Source: Labedaea rhizosphaerae
Lineage (GTDB): Bacteria; Actinomycetota; Actinomycetes; Mycobacteriales; Pseudonocardiaceae
NCBI RefSeq assembly: GCF_004362825.1
Contig: NZ_SNXZ01000006.1
Location: 62,001-126,000 of the forward strand
Length of the DNA stretch: 64,000 nucleotides
Direction: 5' to 3'
Positions within the stretch are counted from its first letter, which is position 1. The number at the start of each line of letters is the position of its first letter. The position numbers were made by a program, and so were the translations under genes. Below, piece after piece: positions 1 through 8,646 of the stretch. A model generated the notes under the pieces. The model had not been told where the DNA came from and did no database searches. It saw only the letters and a program-made list of their open reading frames with translations.

Positions 1-105
1 TCCGGACGCGTCCTCAACCTCGGGCGCTTGTGGTTTGCGGTGGCGGGCGGCGGTTTCGTTGTGGAGTGCGTTGTCGCGGCGGACTTGTTGCCGGCAGGGG
101 TCTCG

Positions 106-2385
106 CTACTGCTTGCACTGGCCCGTCAGTAGTTCCAATAAGAACCGCGCGCTGGGCAACGTGGGCGAGGTGCACGTCGAGCCCGAGTTCGGTGGCCCCG
201 GCACCACGGTCGCGGAGCCGTTCCCGCCACCGGTGGTCGGCTTGGTGGCCGGTGGCTTCTTGGTCGTCGTCGTGGTGGTGGGCGCAGTGGTCGTGGTCCT
301 GGATGGCGACGACGGCGACTGCGAGGTCGTCGGCGACGGCGTGGTTGTCGTGGTGGGGCTGTAGTTGTGGCCCGGCTCCGGCTGTGGCGTCGGCTTGGGG
401 TGCGGGTCCGGCGGCGGCACCGGCCACGGCCACCAGTGCAGGGGGACCTCGGCGGTGTCGGACGCGGCGCCAAGAGTGGCCATCACCGCCACCACACGGT
501 GGTGCGGTGCCGGGTTCGGGATCGTGCCGACGGTCGGCCAGTGCACCTGGAAGCGCAGGAAGATCGCGTGGTGCGGGGCGATCGGGTCCGACGTGCAGGT
601 CATGCCGCCGCCATCCCGGGTGCAGGCGAGGGTCACCGCACCCTGGGGCAGGGGCACCGCGTCCGGGTCCGAGACGTGGATGGTGATCGGTTTGGTGCTG
701 GTGCCGGTGTTCAGGGCCGTGACGTCCACGGTCGGGTTCCAGCGCAGCCCCGGCAGCAGCAGGTCGAGCCACTCCGCGGACGCCTGGATCAGCACGTCGT
801 CCTTGCTCGGCGGTGGCGTCACCTTCACGTCGACGGTGATCTTGACCGTGATGCCTGCGCCGGCCATCACCGAGCCGGTGACCACGCCGCCCTTGCTGGA
901 CGCGTCGGCGGCGAGGCGGAACTTGAGCACGGCCGTGCCGCCTGGGGCCAGCTCTTGCGTGGCGTGGCACGTGACCGTGCCGCGGCCGCCGGGGCAGTTG
1001 GTGGTGACGGTGACCGCGCGGGCACCGGCCAGGTCGAGCATCGGCCGGGCCGCGAAGTTCGCGGTCGGCGGCATCGCGCGCACGCCGTCCGGCAGGTTCA
1101 AGGTTGCGCTTGGGGCCGGGGCCGCGGTGCCGCCGGTGTTGCGGATGGTGATCGGGACGTCGACCGGTGAGCCCGGCGTCAGCGTGATCGTCTGGCTCGG
1201 GCCCTGCGCGGTCACCTTCGGCGGACCGGGCGTGGGGCTCGGCGGCGGCGGTGGCGGTGGAGGCGGCGTCGTCGACGACGGGGACTGCTGCTGCGGCGGA
1301 GGCGGTGGCGGCGCCGGCACGGGCTTGGCCGGCACCGGCTTCGCCGGCGGCGCGGGCGCGGGCGTGGGGGTCTGGACCACGGGCTGGGGCTGGGCGGCCG
1401 GGACCTCCTGGGTCCCGCCGCCCGCCGTCAGGCCGAGGGCGACCGCCGCGACCAGCACGGTCGCGGACGCGGCGACCCCGACGAACTGCCGCGGCCCGGA
1501 GGTCAAGGCGCCGGCCGCGCCGCTCGCGCCACCCGCGGTCGTCCCGGCCGCGACCAGGGTCGCGGCCTTCGCCGTGGTGCCCGACGCGGCCAGGTAGCCG
1601 GTGGCGCCGATGCCCAGCACCAGCGGCGCGACGAAGCCCCGCAGCGCGCCGTTGACGTCGGCGAGTTCGGCGGCCAGCGCGCGGCAGCGGTCGCAGTCGT
1701 CCAGGTGGGTCTCGACCTGGGCCTTCTCCCGCTTCGAGAGGCCGCCGCGGGTCCACGCGCCGAGCCGGTCGGCGCAGATGCGGCAGCGTTCCTCGCTGGT
1801 CTCGGCGAGGTGCACCTGCAGGTACGCCTGGCGCAGGCCTTCACGCGCCCGATAAGCAAGTGCAGAAACCCCGTTGGGGGTTAGCCCGAGTATGGGTGCG
1901 ACGTCGGCGGGGGACTGGCCTTCGATCTCGGTGTGCCACAGCACGGCCTGCCAGCGCTCGGGCAACTGCTCGAACGCCCGCGCGGCCAGCGACCGCTCCA
2001 GCCCGGCCACCGCGGTGTCGGAGAACGGCACGCTCACCGCGGCCTGGCTGACCCCCGACACCGTGGACACGTCGTCGGACAGCTCGACCTTGCGGTCGCG
2101 GCGGGTCTTGTCGTACGCGGTGTGCCGCAGGGCCGTGAGCAGATACGCGCGGAACGCCGAGTCCGGGCCGCGACCGGCCCGCAAGGTGTCGAGCACCTTG
2201 GCGAATGCCTCGCTGACCAGGTCGTCGGCCTCGGCGGCGGACCGGGTGAGCTGGCGCGCGAGGTTGTACGCGGCGCCCACGTGCCGCTCGTAGAGCGATC
2301 CGTAGGCGTCCACGGAGCCATCGCGCACCGACTGGATCAGCTCGGCATCGCTCGGCCCCTGCACGTCAGCAGGAACGGTGGCCAC
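106..2385 (-). CDS. ECF sigma factor fused to a zinc anti-sigma-like module, membrane segments and outer-surface domain
   Basis: 759 aa. Residues about 25-95 are sigma-70 region 2 and about 130-185 region 4, so it should direct RNA polymerase to its own promoters. Residues 192-240 carry the ZAS motif of anti-sigma factors, H-x3-C-x2-C (H227, C231, C234). Two hydrophobic segments follow (about 250-268 and 301-322), then a Pro-rich linker (about 330-385), Ig/DUF11-like beta-rich sequence and a Thr/Pro-rich tail ending about residue 759. The start is GTG at 2385 with a GGAG/GAGGAG site just upstream. Fused sigma/anti-sigma proteins are known among actinobacterial ECF groups. Inference: the sigma domain is tethered to the membrane and its release or activity responds to the outer domain. 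No separate anti-sigma gene adjoins it. Confidence 0.9.
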   Translation of the reverse strand: MATVPADVQGPSDAELIQSVRDGSVDAYGSLYERHVGAAYNLARQLTRSAAEADDLVSEAFAKVLDTLRAGRGPDSAFRAYLLTALRHTAYDKTRRDRKVELSDDVSTVSGVSQAAVSVPFSDTAVAGLERSLAARAFEQLPERWQAVLWHTEIEGQSPADVAPILGLTPNGVSALAYRAREGLRQAYLQVHLAETSEERCRICADRLGAWTRGGLSKREKAQVETHLDDCDRCRALAAELADVNGALRGFVAPLVLGIGATGYLAASGTTAKAATLVAAGTTAGGASGAAGALTSGPRQFVGVAASATVLVAAVALGLTAGGGTQEVPAAQPQPVVQTPTPAPAPPAKPVPAKPVPAPPPPPPQQQSPSSTTPPPPPPPPPSPTPGPPKVTAQGPSQTITLTPGSPVDVPITIRNTGGTAAPAPSATLNLPDGVRAMPPTANFAARPMLDLAGARAVTVTTNCPGGRGTVTCHATQELAPGGTAVLKFRLAADASSKGGVVTGSVMAGAGITVKITVDVKVTPPPSKDDVLIQASAEWLDLLLPGLRWNPTVDVTALNTGTSTKPITIHVSDPDAVPLPQGAVTLACTRDGGGMTCTSDPIAPHHAIFLRFQVHWPTVGTIPNPAPHHRVVAVMATLGAASDTAEVPLHWWPWPVPPPDPHPKPTPQPEPGHNYSPTTTTTPSPTTSQSPSSPSRTTTTAPTTTTTTKKPPATKPTTGGGNGSATVVPGPPNSGSTCTSPTLPSARFLLELLTGQCKQ

Positions 2386-2614
2386 GTCACTCCTCTACTC
2401 CTCGACCAGCACGCGGCCCGCGTCTCCCCTGCTCACCACGCCCGGTCTTCCCACGGCGTCGCCCAGTGTGACGGATGGCGACGCGGTCGTCACGTCCGAT
2501 GCCGAACCTGTGGACAACTCGAGACCGCGAACGGAAACAATGGCCGGTTTCGCGTCACGACGGGGGGTTATGTGCGTTCCAGATCCGACAACGGTTCGAG
2601 GGAAAGGGCTGTGG

Positions 2615-3448
2615 GTGGCGGTACGGGAAGCGGGGCATCTGTCGCCACCCGGCGACGCGGACGGCTCCGACGGTGACTCGCGGGTGCTGCGCGCCCGATG
2701 GCGCACGGTGAGCTTCGCGACCGGCTGGCGATTCCCGAGCGACTGGGGGCTGCCCGAGGTCGACACGGTGTGTTCGTCGATCTTGCGGCGGGACAAGAAC
2801 CTCACTGACGCCCTGCTCGGGCTGGGCAAGGCGCGTGCCGAGTCCGGTGCCGGGCTGGACGAGACGATCAAGGACCTGGCCGCCTTGCACGCGGTCATGA
2901 ACGGCCCGCCGGACGGGTTGTTGATCGCCGACCCGGACGAGTTGCCGACCAGGTTCCTGCGCACGGTCGCGCTCGGCTGGGCCGAGGTGACGGCGGGGGA
3001 CAACGCCCGCCGGGAGTCGACCGAGCCACTCACGGGGCTGGCCACGGCCGAATATTTGCGTACCCGTTTGGGTGAGGTCTATCGGCGGGGCCGGCGCACC
3101 GGGCGCTGTCCGTCCGACGACCACGTGCTGCTCGCCGTGGTCCTGGACCTGAGTTCGGTGAACGGCTTCACCCGCCTCATGGCGATGGTCGTGATCGCCG
3201 ACGCCCTGCGGACCGTGTTCGACGGCGGTGAGAGCGTCGCGCTGCTCGGGCAGTCGGTGGCGGCGGTGCTGGCCGAGCGCGACGACGGGCTCGCCGACCG
3301 GGCGACCCGGGCGCGGTTCCTGCTCGCGGAGCGGCTCGGCATGGACGCGGACCTGACCCGGATGACCCGGCCGCGGGTGCGGACCTACCGGCTCCCGCCG
3401 ACCCATTCGTCGGCCGTCGACCTGGTGAACCAGCTGGCCAAGGCATAA
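2615..3448 (+). CDS. Degenerate GGDEF-like domain protein
   Basis: 277 aa from GTG 2615, chosen because GGAAAGG lies about 7 nt upstream; the frame is open back to 2378, so longer forms (ATG 2540 or 2570) are possible. The middle holds EPLTGLAT..YLRTRLGEVYR, which resembles the opening of a diguanylate cyclase GGDEF domain, and a LLAVVLDLSSVNGF strand like the metal-binding strand. The GGDEF signature itself is missing, replaced by ALLGQSVAAVL, so cyclase activity is unlikely. It may be a sensor-type or nucleotide-binding remnant of that fold. No membrane segment or signal peptide is visible. It is divergent from the sigma factor gene, with which it could share a regulatory region. The family call is tentative. 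Confidence 0.6.
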   Translation: MAVREAGHLSPPGDADGSDGDSRVLRARWRTVSFATGWRFPSDWGLPEVDTVCSSILRRDKNLTDALLGLGKARAESGAGLDETIKDLAALHAVMNGPPDGLLIADPDELPTRFLRTVALGWAEVTAGDNARRESTEPLTGLATAEYLRTRLGEVYRRGRRTGRCPSDDHVLLAVVLDLSSVNGFTRLMAMVVIADALRTVFDGGESVALLGQSVAAVLAERDDGLADRATRARFLLAERLGMDADLTRMTRPRVRTYRLPPTHSSAVDLVNQLAKA

Positions 3449-3498
3449 TTGGCGGGTTGTTGGGTCGCAGGCGACCGTGTCGTGGTTTCCTGGTTGCC

Positions 3499-4797
3499 GT
3501 GACCGACCGCCACGCGACGCCGTCCTGGTTGCGGGTCGCGGCACGGCGCGCGACCGGCCGCCCCCAGCAGCTGATCCTGCTGTTCGCGGTGCCGGCGTTG
3601 CTGGTGGGCTACGGCATCGTCGCCGCGGTGCTCAACCTGCAGCTCGGTGTGGACAGCACCGTGTACCGGTCGGGTGCGCTCACCCTGCTGCACGGCGAGT
3701 CGCTCTACGACCTGACGACCCTGCACTACGAGCCGTACTGGGCGTTGCTGCCGTTCACCTACCCGCCGACCGCGGCGCTGCTGTTCGTGCCGCTCGCGCT
3801 GGTGCCCAACCAGGTCGCGTGGGGCATCCTCGGCGGCGTCTCGGTGCTGGCCATGACGCTGGTGATCCGGGTGAGCGTCGCGCAGGTCAAGCGGATGCCC
3901 ACCTGGATGAGCCCGGCGCGGATCACGCTGATCCTGGCCGTGTTGCTGCTCGCGCTCGAACCCGTGTGGCGCACGGTCAGCCTCGGCCAGATCAACCTCA
4001 TCCTGATGGCGATGGTCGTGCTCGACGTGCTCGTCGTGTGCACCGAGTCGGGCGGGCGCTGGCGCAAGTTCGGTGGCGTGCTCACCGGCGTCGCGGCGGC
4101 GGTCAAGCTGACGCCGTTGATCTTCGTGCCGCACCTGTTCATCACCGGCAAGAAGGCCGACGGCTTCCGCGCGTTGGGCACGTTCGTCGTCCTGCAGCTG
4201 CTGATGTTCGCGGCCGCGCCGCACGACGCACTCCTGTTCTGGGGCAAGGCGGTCAGCGATCCCGGCCGCACCGGCCCGGTCTACATCGCGGGCAACCAGT
4301 CGTTGAACGGCCTGATCGCGCGGTTGAGCTCGCTCGCGCCGTGGACGTTGCAGGCGGCGATCGCGATCGGGTTGTTGCTGGCCATCCCCGCGTTCGTGCT
4401 GGTCCGGCGTTTCCACCGCCAGCACCGGCCGTTGCCCGCGCTGCTGGTCACGGCGTTCTACGGGCTGCTGGTCAGCCCGGTTTCCTGGTCGCACCACTGG
4501 GTCTGGGTGGTGCCGCTGGTGGTGTTCCTGCTCTCGCGCCTGCCCGACCACCTCCCGGCCGGGACCGGACGGATCATGCGGCTGGCCGGGCTGATCAGCG
4601 TGGCCGCGGTGTTCGGCAGCTGTGTGCTGATCCTGATCGTGCCGACCGGCGCGGGCATCGAGATGTACTGGGACGGCTGGGACTTCGTGCTCGGCAGCGC
4701 GTACTTGCTGGTCCCCGTGGTCGCGGGGCTGGTGTTCGCCATCCGGTGGCTGCGCAGGCGGATGGCGCGGCGGCGCACGGAAGAATCGACCGCGTGA
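3499..4797 (+). CDS. GT87 (DUF2029) polyprenyl-phosphomannose-dependent mannosyltransferase
   Basis: 432 aa integral membrane protein with about ten hydrophobic segments. The family uses polyprenyl-phosphate mannose on the outer face of the membrane to add alpha-1,2-mannose to lipoglycans such as PIM, LM and LAM (PimE/MptC relatives). Family blocks present are VDSTVYRSGA near the first loop with the likely catalytic Asp, FTYPPTAALLF, SLGQINLILM, KLTPLIF and NQSLNGLI. GTG 3499 gives a normal N-terminus. A TTG at 3457, exactly 7 nt after a CATAAT hexamer, would give a leaderless form 14 aa longer. The stop overlaps the next gene by GTGA, so the two are translated together. Acceptor unknown. Confidence 0.88.
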   Translation: MTDRHATPSWLRVAARRATGRPQQLILLFAVPALLVGYGIVAAVLNLQLGVDSTVYRSGALTLLHGESLYDLTTLHYEPYWALLPFTYPPTAALLFVPLALVPNQVAWGILGGVSVLAMTLVIRVSVAQVKRMPTWMSPARITLILAVLLLALEPVWRTVSLGQINLILMAMVVLDVLVVCTESGGRWRKFGGVLTGVAAAVKLTPLIFVPHLFITGKKADGFRALGTFVVLQLLMFAAAPHDALLFWGKAVSDPGRTGPVYIAGNQSLNGLIARLSSLAPWTLQAAIAIGLLLAIPAFVLVRRFHRQHRPLPALLVTAFYGLLVSPVSWSHHWVWVVPLVVFLLSRLPDHLPAGTGRIMRLAGLISVAAVFGSCVLILIVPTGAGIEMYWDGWDFVLGSAYLLVPVVAGLVFAIRWLRRRMARRRTEESTA

Positions 4798-5921
4798 CGG
4801 TTGCGCGCTGGGCGCCGCCGGCCGTCGTGCTGGTGCTCGCCCCGTTCGTGTTCCTGGCGGTCGTCGGCGCGTTGCCGGGAGACCAGGGTTTCGTCGATCT
4901 GAACGTGTACCGCGCGGGCGGGCTGTTGTGGCGCACCGGGCAGCCGCTCTACGACGGGCAGTTCCCGCGCATCCTGGTCGACCAGACGCTGGTCTTCACC
5001 TACCCGCCGTTGTCGGCGATGTTGTTCGCGCCGGTGTCGTTGCTGACCATGACCGCGGCGAAGGTGCTGGTCACGGTGCTGAGCATCGCCGCGATCGCCG
5101 TGACGGTGCTGGTCGTCGGCCGAGAGCGCGGGTTGAGCGTCACCGCGATGCTCGCGCTCGGCGCGGTGGTCGTCGTGTTCGAGCCGTTCCGGCAGAACTT
5201 CGTGTTCGGCCAGGTCAACACGGTCCTGATGGCGCTGGTGGTGGCCGATTGCCTGCTGCCCAGAACGTGGTGGCCACGCGGGTTGCTGGTCGGGCTCGCG
5301 GCGGCGATCAAGCTGACGCCCGCGGTGTTCGTCCTGTACTTCGTCGCCCGGCGGCAGTGGCGCGACGCCGCGGTCTCGGTCGTGTCGGGGCTCGGATTCG
5401 CCGGACTGGTTGCGTTGCTCGACCCGCACGACTCGGCGCGCTACTGGACGCACACGTTGTGGGACTCCGGGCGGATCGGCGAGCTCCCCTACGCCTACAA
5501 CCAGTCGATGAACGCCGTGTTGTACCGGCTCGGGCTGGCCGACGGGCCGCGCACCGTCCTATGGGGACTGTTGTGCGTGGTGGTCGTCGGGCTCGGCTAC
5601 CTGGCCGCGCGCCGCGCCGAGGACAAGCTGACGGCGTTGCTCGTGGTCGCGGTGGTCGGGCTCCTCTGTTCGCCGGTGTCGTGGTCGCACCACTGGGTGT
5701 GGATCATCGCGGCCGTGCCGCTGCTGCTGGCGTGGCACCGCGGGTGGGGCGTGGTCGTGCTCCTGGTGTTCGTCGTCGGGCCGCACGGCCTGATGCCGAA
5801 CCTGCACTACGCCGAGCTGAACTGGTCGTGGTGGCAACACCTCACCGGCGACGCCTACGTCTGGATCGGACTGGCATTCCTCCTGGTGACGGGCCTGCGC
5901 AAGCCCTCAACTAAGCTCTGA
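4794..5921 (+). CDS. GT87 mannosyltransferase, tandem paralogue
   Basis: 375 aa, multi-pass. It begins at the GTG inside the GTGA overlap with the previous gene. It shares the same ordered blocks as its neighbour (VDLNVYRAGGLL, FTYPPLSAMLF, VFGQVNTVLMA, KLTPAVF, NQSMNAVLYR and SPVSWSHHWVW), so the pair arose by tandem duplication and probably acts on the same lipoglycan, perhaps at successive steps. It is about 57 aa shorter than the upstream copy. The stop lies 5 nt before purK. Confidence 0.88.
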   Translation: MTVARWAPPAVVLVLAPFVFLAVVGALPGDQGFVDLNVYRAGGLLWRTGQPLYDGQFPRILVDQTLVFTYPPLSAMLFAPVSLLTMTAAKVLVTVLSIAAIAVTVLVVGRERGLSVTAMLALGAVVVVFEPFRQNFVFGQVNTVLMALVVADCLLPRTWWPRGLLVGLAAAIKLTPAVFVLYFVARRQWRDAAVSVVSGLGFAGLVALLDPHDSARYWTHTLWDSGRIGELPYAYNQSMNAVLYRLGLADGPRTVLWGLLCVVVVGLGYLAARRAEDKLTALLVVAVVGLLCSPVSWSHHWVWIIAAVPLLLAWHRGWGVVVLLVFVVGPHGLMPNLHYAELNWSWWQHLTGDAYVWIGLAFLLVTGLRKPSTKL

Positions 5922-5926
5922 CCCTC

Positions 5927-7111
5927 GTGGACCCCCGAACCGGCTTTCCCGTCGTTGGCATGGTGGGTGCGGGCCAGCTGGCCCGGATGACGCACCAGGC
6001 CGCGGTCGCGCTCGGCCAGTCGCTGCACGTGCTGGCGAACTCGCTGGACGAACCCGCCGCCCTGGTCAGCCCGAACACCAGCCTCGGCAGCCACACCGAC
6101 CTGGAGGCGTTGCGCGCGTTCGGCAAGAGCGTGGACGTGCTCACGTTCGACCACGAACACGTGCCGGGGGAGCACCTGCGCACGCTGGTCGCCGAGGGGA
6201 TCCGCGTGCACCCGGCGCCGGAGGCGCTGGTCCACGCCCAGAACAAGCTGCTGATGCGTGAACGCCTCGCCGACCTCGGCGTGCCGCCGTTCACCGAGGT
6301 CCTGTCGGTCGACGACGCGGTGAAGTTCGGCAACGAGCACGGCTGGCCGTGCGTGCTGAAGTCGATCAGCGGCGGGTACGACGGCCGCGGCGTGTGGATG
6401 CTGGACGACCCGGCCGCCGCCGAGACCACCGTCGCCGAACTGCTCGAGGCCGGCACGCCGCTGATGGTCGAGCAGAAGGTGTCGATGCGCCGTGAGCTCG
6501 CCGTGATGGTCGCGCGCTCGCCGTTCGGCCAGGGCGGCACGTGGCCGGTGGTGGAAACCGTGCAGGTCAACGGGATCTGCGTCGAGGTGCTGGCGCCCGC
6601 GCCCGGCCTCGACCCGGACCGGGCCGACGCCATCCAGGACCTGGCGTTGCGCATCGCCGACCGGATCGGGCTGACCGGCGTGATGGCCGTGGAGCTCTTC
6701 GACACCGACGACGGCGTCGTGATCAACGAGCTCGCGACCCGCCCGCACAACTCGGGGCACTGGACGATCGAGGGCGCGCGGACCTCGCAGTTCGAGCAGC
6801 ACCTGCGCGCGGTGCTCGACTACCCGCTCGGCGCGACCGACCAGCTGGCGCCGGTGGTCGTCATGGCCAACGTGCTCGGCGCACCCGCGTCGCCCGCGAT
6901 GGGTCCGGACGAGCGGTTGCACCACCTGTTCGCGCGCTTCCGCGACGCGCACGTGCACAACTACGGCAAGCAGGAGCGCCCGGGCCGCAAGATCGGTCAC
7001 GTGACCATGCTCGGGACCGACCTCGACGACGTGCGCAGGCGTGCTTCCCTTGCGGCGCACTGGCTTTCCCGCGGCGAGTGGGCCGACGGGTATGACATCC
7101 ATGGAGGTTGA
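5927..7111 (+). CDS. purK: N5-carboxyaminoimidazole ribonucleotide synthetase
   Basis: 394 aa ATP-grasp enzyme that carboxylates AIR with ATP and bicarbonate to N5-CAIR in de novo purine synthesis. The N-terminus VVGMVGAGQLARM is the PurK nucleotide-fold start. PCVLKSISGGYDGRGVW is the ATP-grasp lysine/glycine loop, and VINELATRPHNSGHWTIEG is the metal-binding block near residue 275. Length is normal. The start is GTG 5927, a few nt after a TAAGCT hexamer, so a separate near-leaderless transcript is possible besides read-through from the GT87 pair. purE follows with no gap. Linkage to purE and fadE matches the mycobacterial order. Confidence 0.97.
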   Translation: MDPRTGFPVVGMVGAGQLARMTHQAAVALGQSLHVLANSLDEPAALVSPNTSLGSHTDLEALRAFGKSVDVLTFDHEHVPGEHLRTLVAEGIRVHPAPEALVHAQNKLLMRERLADLGVPPFTEVLSVDDAVKFGNEHGWPCVLKSISGGYDGRGVWMLDDPAAAETTVAELLEAGTPLMVEQKVSMRRELAVMVARSPFGQGGTWPVVETVQVNGICVEVLAPAPGLDPDRADAIQDLALRIADRIGLTGVMAVELFDTDDGVVINELATRPHNSGHWTIEGARTSQFEQHLRAVLDYPLGATDQLAPVVVMANVLGAPASPAMGPDERLHHLFARFRDAHVHNYGKQERPGRKIGHVTMLGTDLDDVRRRASLAAHWLSRGEWADGYDIHGG

Positions 7112-7618
7112 GTGACCGCGCAGGTTGGCGTCATCATGGGCAGCGACTCGGACTGGCCGGTGATGGGCGCCGCGGTCGAGGCGCTGACCGAGTTCGGCGT
7201 CTCGTACGAGGTCAGCGTGGTCTCGGCGCACCGGACGCCGCAACGCATGCTCGACTACGCGAGCACGGCGGCGTCGCGTGGCCTGTCGGTGATCATCGCC
7301 GGGGCCGGTGGCGCGGCGCACCTGCCGGGGATGGTCGCGTCGGCGACGGTGTTGCCGGTGATCGGCGTGCCCGTGCCGCTGAAGTACCTCGACGGCATGG
7401 ATTCGCTGCTGTCGATCGTGCAGATGCCGGCCGGGGTCCCGGTGGCGACGGTTTCCGTTGGCGGGGCACGCAATGCCGGGTTGCTGGCCGTGCGAATCCT
7501 CGCGGCTTCGGATGAGGGGTTGCGGGCGCGGATGGCCACGTTCCAGGCCGAGCTCGAACAGTTGGTGCTGGCCAAGGACGCCGCCCTGCGTGCGTCTCTC
7601 GAATCTCCTTCGGACTAG
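7112..7618 (+). CDS. purE: N5-carboxyaminoimidazole ribonucleotide mutase
   Basis: 168 aa class I PurE, which moves the carboxyl group of N5-CAIR to give CAIR. The signature [10 protein letters not shown] is at residues 9-18, followed by [20 protein letters not shown] and [21 protein letters not shown] 7112 directly abuts the purK TGA, and GGAGG lies 4 nt upstream, so translation is coupled and the two proteins are made together. The 3' end overlaps the convergent regulator gene by 4 nt. Confidence 0.97.
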   Translation: MTAQVGVIMGSDSDWPVMGAAVEALTEFGVSYEVSVVSAHRTPQRMLDYASTAASRGLSVIIAGAGGAAHLPGMVASATVLPVIGVPVPLKYLDGMDSLLSIVQMPAGVPVATVSVGGARNAGLLAVRILAASDEGLRARMATFQAELEQLVLAKDAALRASLESPSD

Positions 7619-8529
7619 CCAGGCAACCGGTTTCGCTGCGCCGGGCTGAGCCGGTCCGGCCGCGCCGCGACGGTGAAGGTCTCGGGCCAGATGCGCTCGA
7701 CGGTCAGCGGATCCGCGACGGCGGGCCGGCGGTCGATGACCGCCAACGCCGCGGCCACCCGCTCCCGGGGCCAGCCGAGCGCGGAAGCCATGGCGCTCAA
7801 GGCAAGCGGCCGGCCCGCGTGCACCAAGGCGGCGAGCACGGTCAGCGCGTCGTCCGCGGCCGGCTCGGCGATGACGCTCCCGCCCATGTGCTCGCTGAGC
7901 CGCCCGAAGAACTGGGCCATCGCGGCGAGTCGCCGGCCGGCGACCGTGCAGGCACCGAAGAGGTCGACGCCATCGCGTGCCGTCGTCGCGATCTTGCCGT
8001 GCGCGCCGGTGTCGGTCTGCCATGCCCGCAGCCACACGTCGTCGGCCACGGTGTAGTGCTCGCGGCGCCTGCCGGGTTCCACCTGGCGCGCCACCAGCGA
8101 CATGCCTTCCAGGTACGCGATGGACTTGGACACCGACGCGGGGCTGACCCGCAACCGGCGCACGAGGTCGGCCGCCGTCAGGCTGCCCTCGGCGGTGAGC
8201 AGGCACGTGAACACCCGCGCCGTCATCCGGGGCATGCCCGTGGCGGCGAGCAGACCGGCGAACTCGTCGACGAAGTCGTGTTCCGCGCCGGTCCTGCCGT
8301 CGGGCTCGCTCGCGGGGGACGGCTTGCGCCTGCGGGCGCGCCGGCCCGCAGCTTGCTGCGCGTACTCGGCCCGGTAGTCGCCGGACGTGCCGTTGCGGGC
8401 GACCTCGCGGCTGATCGTCGATGTCGGCCGGCCGAGCCGCCGGGCGATCTCGGCGTACCCGAGACCCTCGGCAAGCCACCCCGCGATCTGCTGCCGCTCC
8501 TCGTGGGTCAGCCGAGTCTTTGCGTTCAC
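7615..8529 (-). CDS. Chimeric regulator: IS30-transposase-type HTH fused to a MarR/GbsR-like winged helix
   Basis: 304 aa. Residues 5-70 ([37 protein letters not shown]) match the N-terminal DNA-binding domain of IS30-family transposases, followed by a basic RRARRRKP linker. From about 85 onward ([55 protein letters not shown]) it reads as a GbsR/MarR-like regulator with a C-terminal effector or dimer region. There is no DDE catalytic domain, so this is a regulator and not a transposase. It is divergent from the serine hydrolase gene, with TGCAAC palindromes in between. Start GTG 8529 has an SD-like GAGG too close for normal use, so a leaderless transcript is possible. Confidence 0.82.
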   Translation of the reverse strand: MNAKTRLTHEERQQIAGWLAEGLGYAEIARRLGRPTSTISREVARNGTSGDYRAEYAQQAAGRRARRRKPSPASEPDGRTGAEHDFVDEFAGLLAATGMPRMTARVFTCLLTAEGSLTAADLVRRLRVSPASVSKSIAYLEGMSLVARQVEPGRRREHYTVADDVWLRAWQTDTGAHGKIATTARDGVDLFGACTVAGRRLAAMAQFFGRLSEHMGGSVIAEPAADDALTVLAALVHAGRPLALSAMASALGWPRERVAAALAVIDRRPAVADPLTVERIWPETFTVAARPDRLSPAQRNRLPG

Positions 8530-8540
8530 CCTCAGTACAG

Positions 8541-8616
8541 TGCAACGCGTTGCATTTCAGCGCAAGTTGGTTGCAACGATTGCAGGCCCGACGTTGATAG
8601 ATCGAGAAATGCAACG
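8541..8616. promoter_or_regulatory. Cluster of TGCAAC inverted repeats between divergent genes
   Basis: TGCAACGCGTTGCA at 8541-8554 is a perfect 14-bp palindrome. TGCAACGATTGCA at 8572-8584 repeats the TGCAA/TTGCA arms with a 3-nt centre, and a third TGCAACG half-site sits at 8610-8616, 31 nt upstream of the serine hydrolase start. GCAA (8562) and TTGC (8571) add another weak pair. The first site is only 12 nt upstream of the regulator start. Inference: binding sites for the adjacent chimeric regulator, controlling both itself and the hydrolase. Confidence 0.7.
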
Positions 8617-8646
8617 TAGCTTTCGGTCATTCGAAAGGGAGGGCGA

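Noticed and set aside
1-105. Gene at the left edge
   Set aside because: Too short, no motif; it is the 3' flank of the sigma factor gene.
2510-2520. Fourth DnaA-like cassette (CTGTGGACAAC)
   Set aside because: A single box without the second box or a -10 at the fixed distance.
7615-8529. IS30 transposase gene
   Set aside because: Only the N-terminal HTH matches; the rest is a winged-helix regulator and no terminal inverted repeats were seen.
5855-8614. Long minus-strand frame opposite purK and purE
   Set aside because: Shadow of GC-rich genes with conserved motifs on the plus strand; no start signal or family motif.
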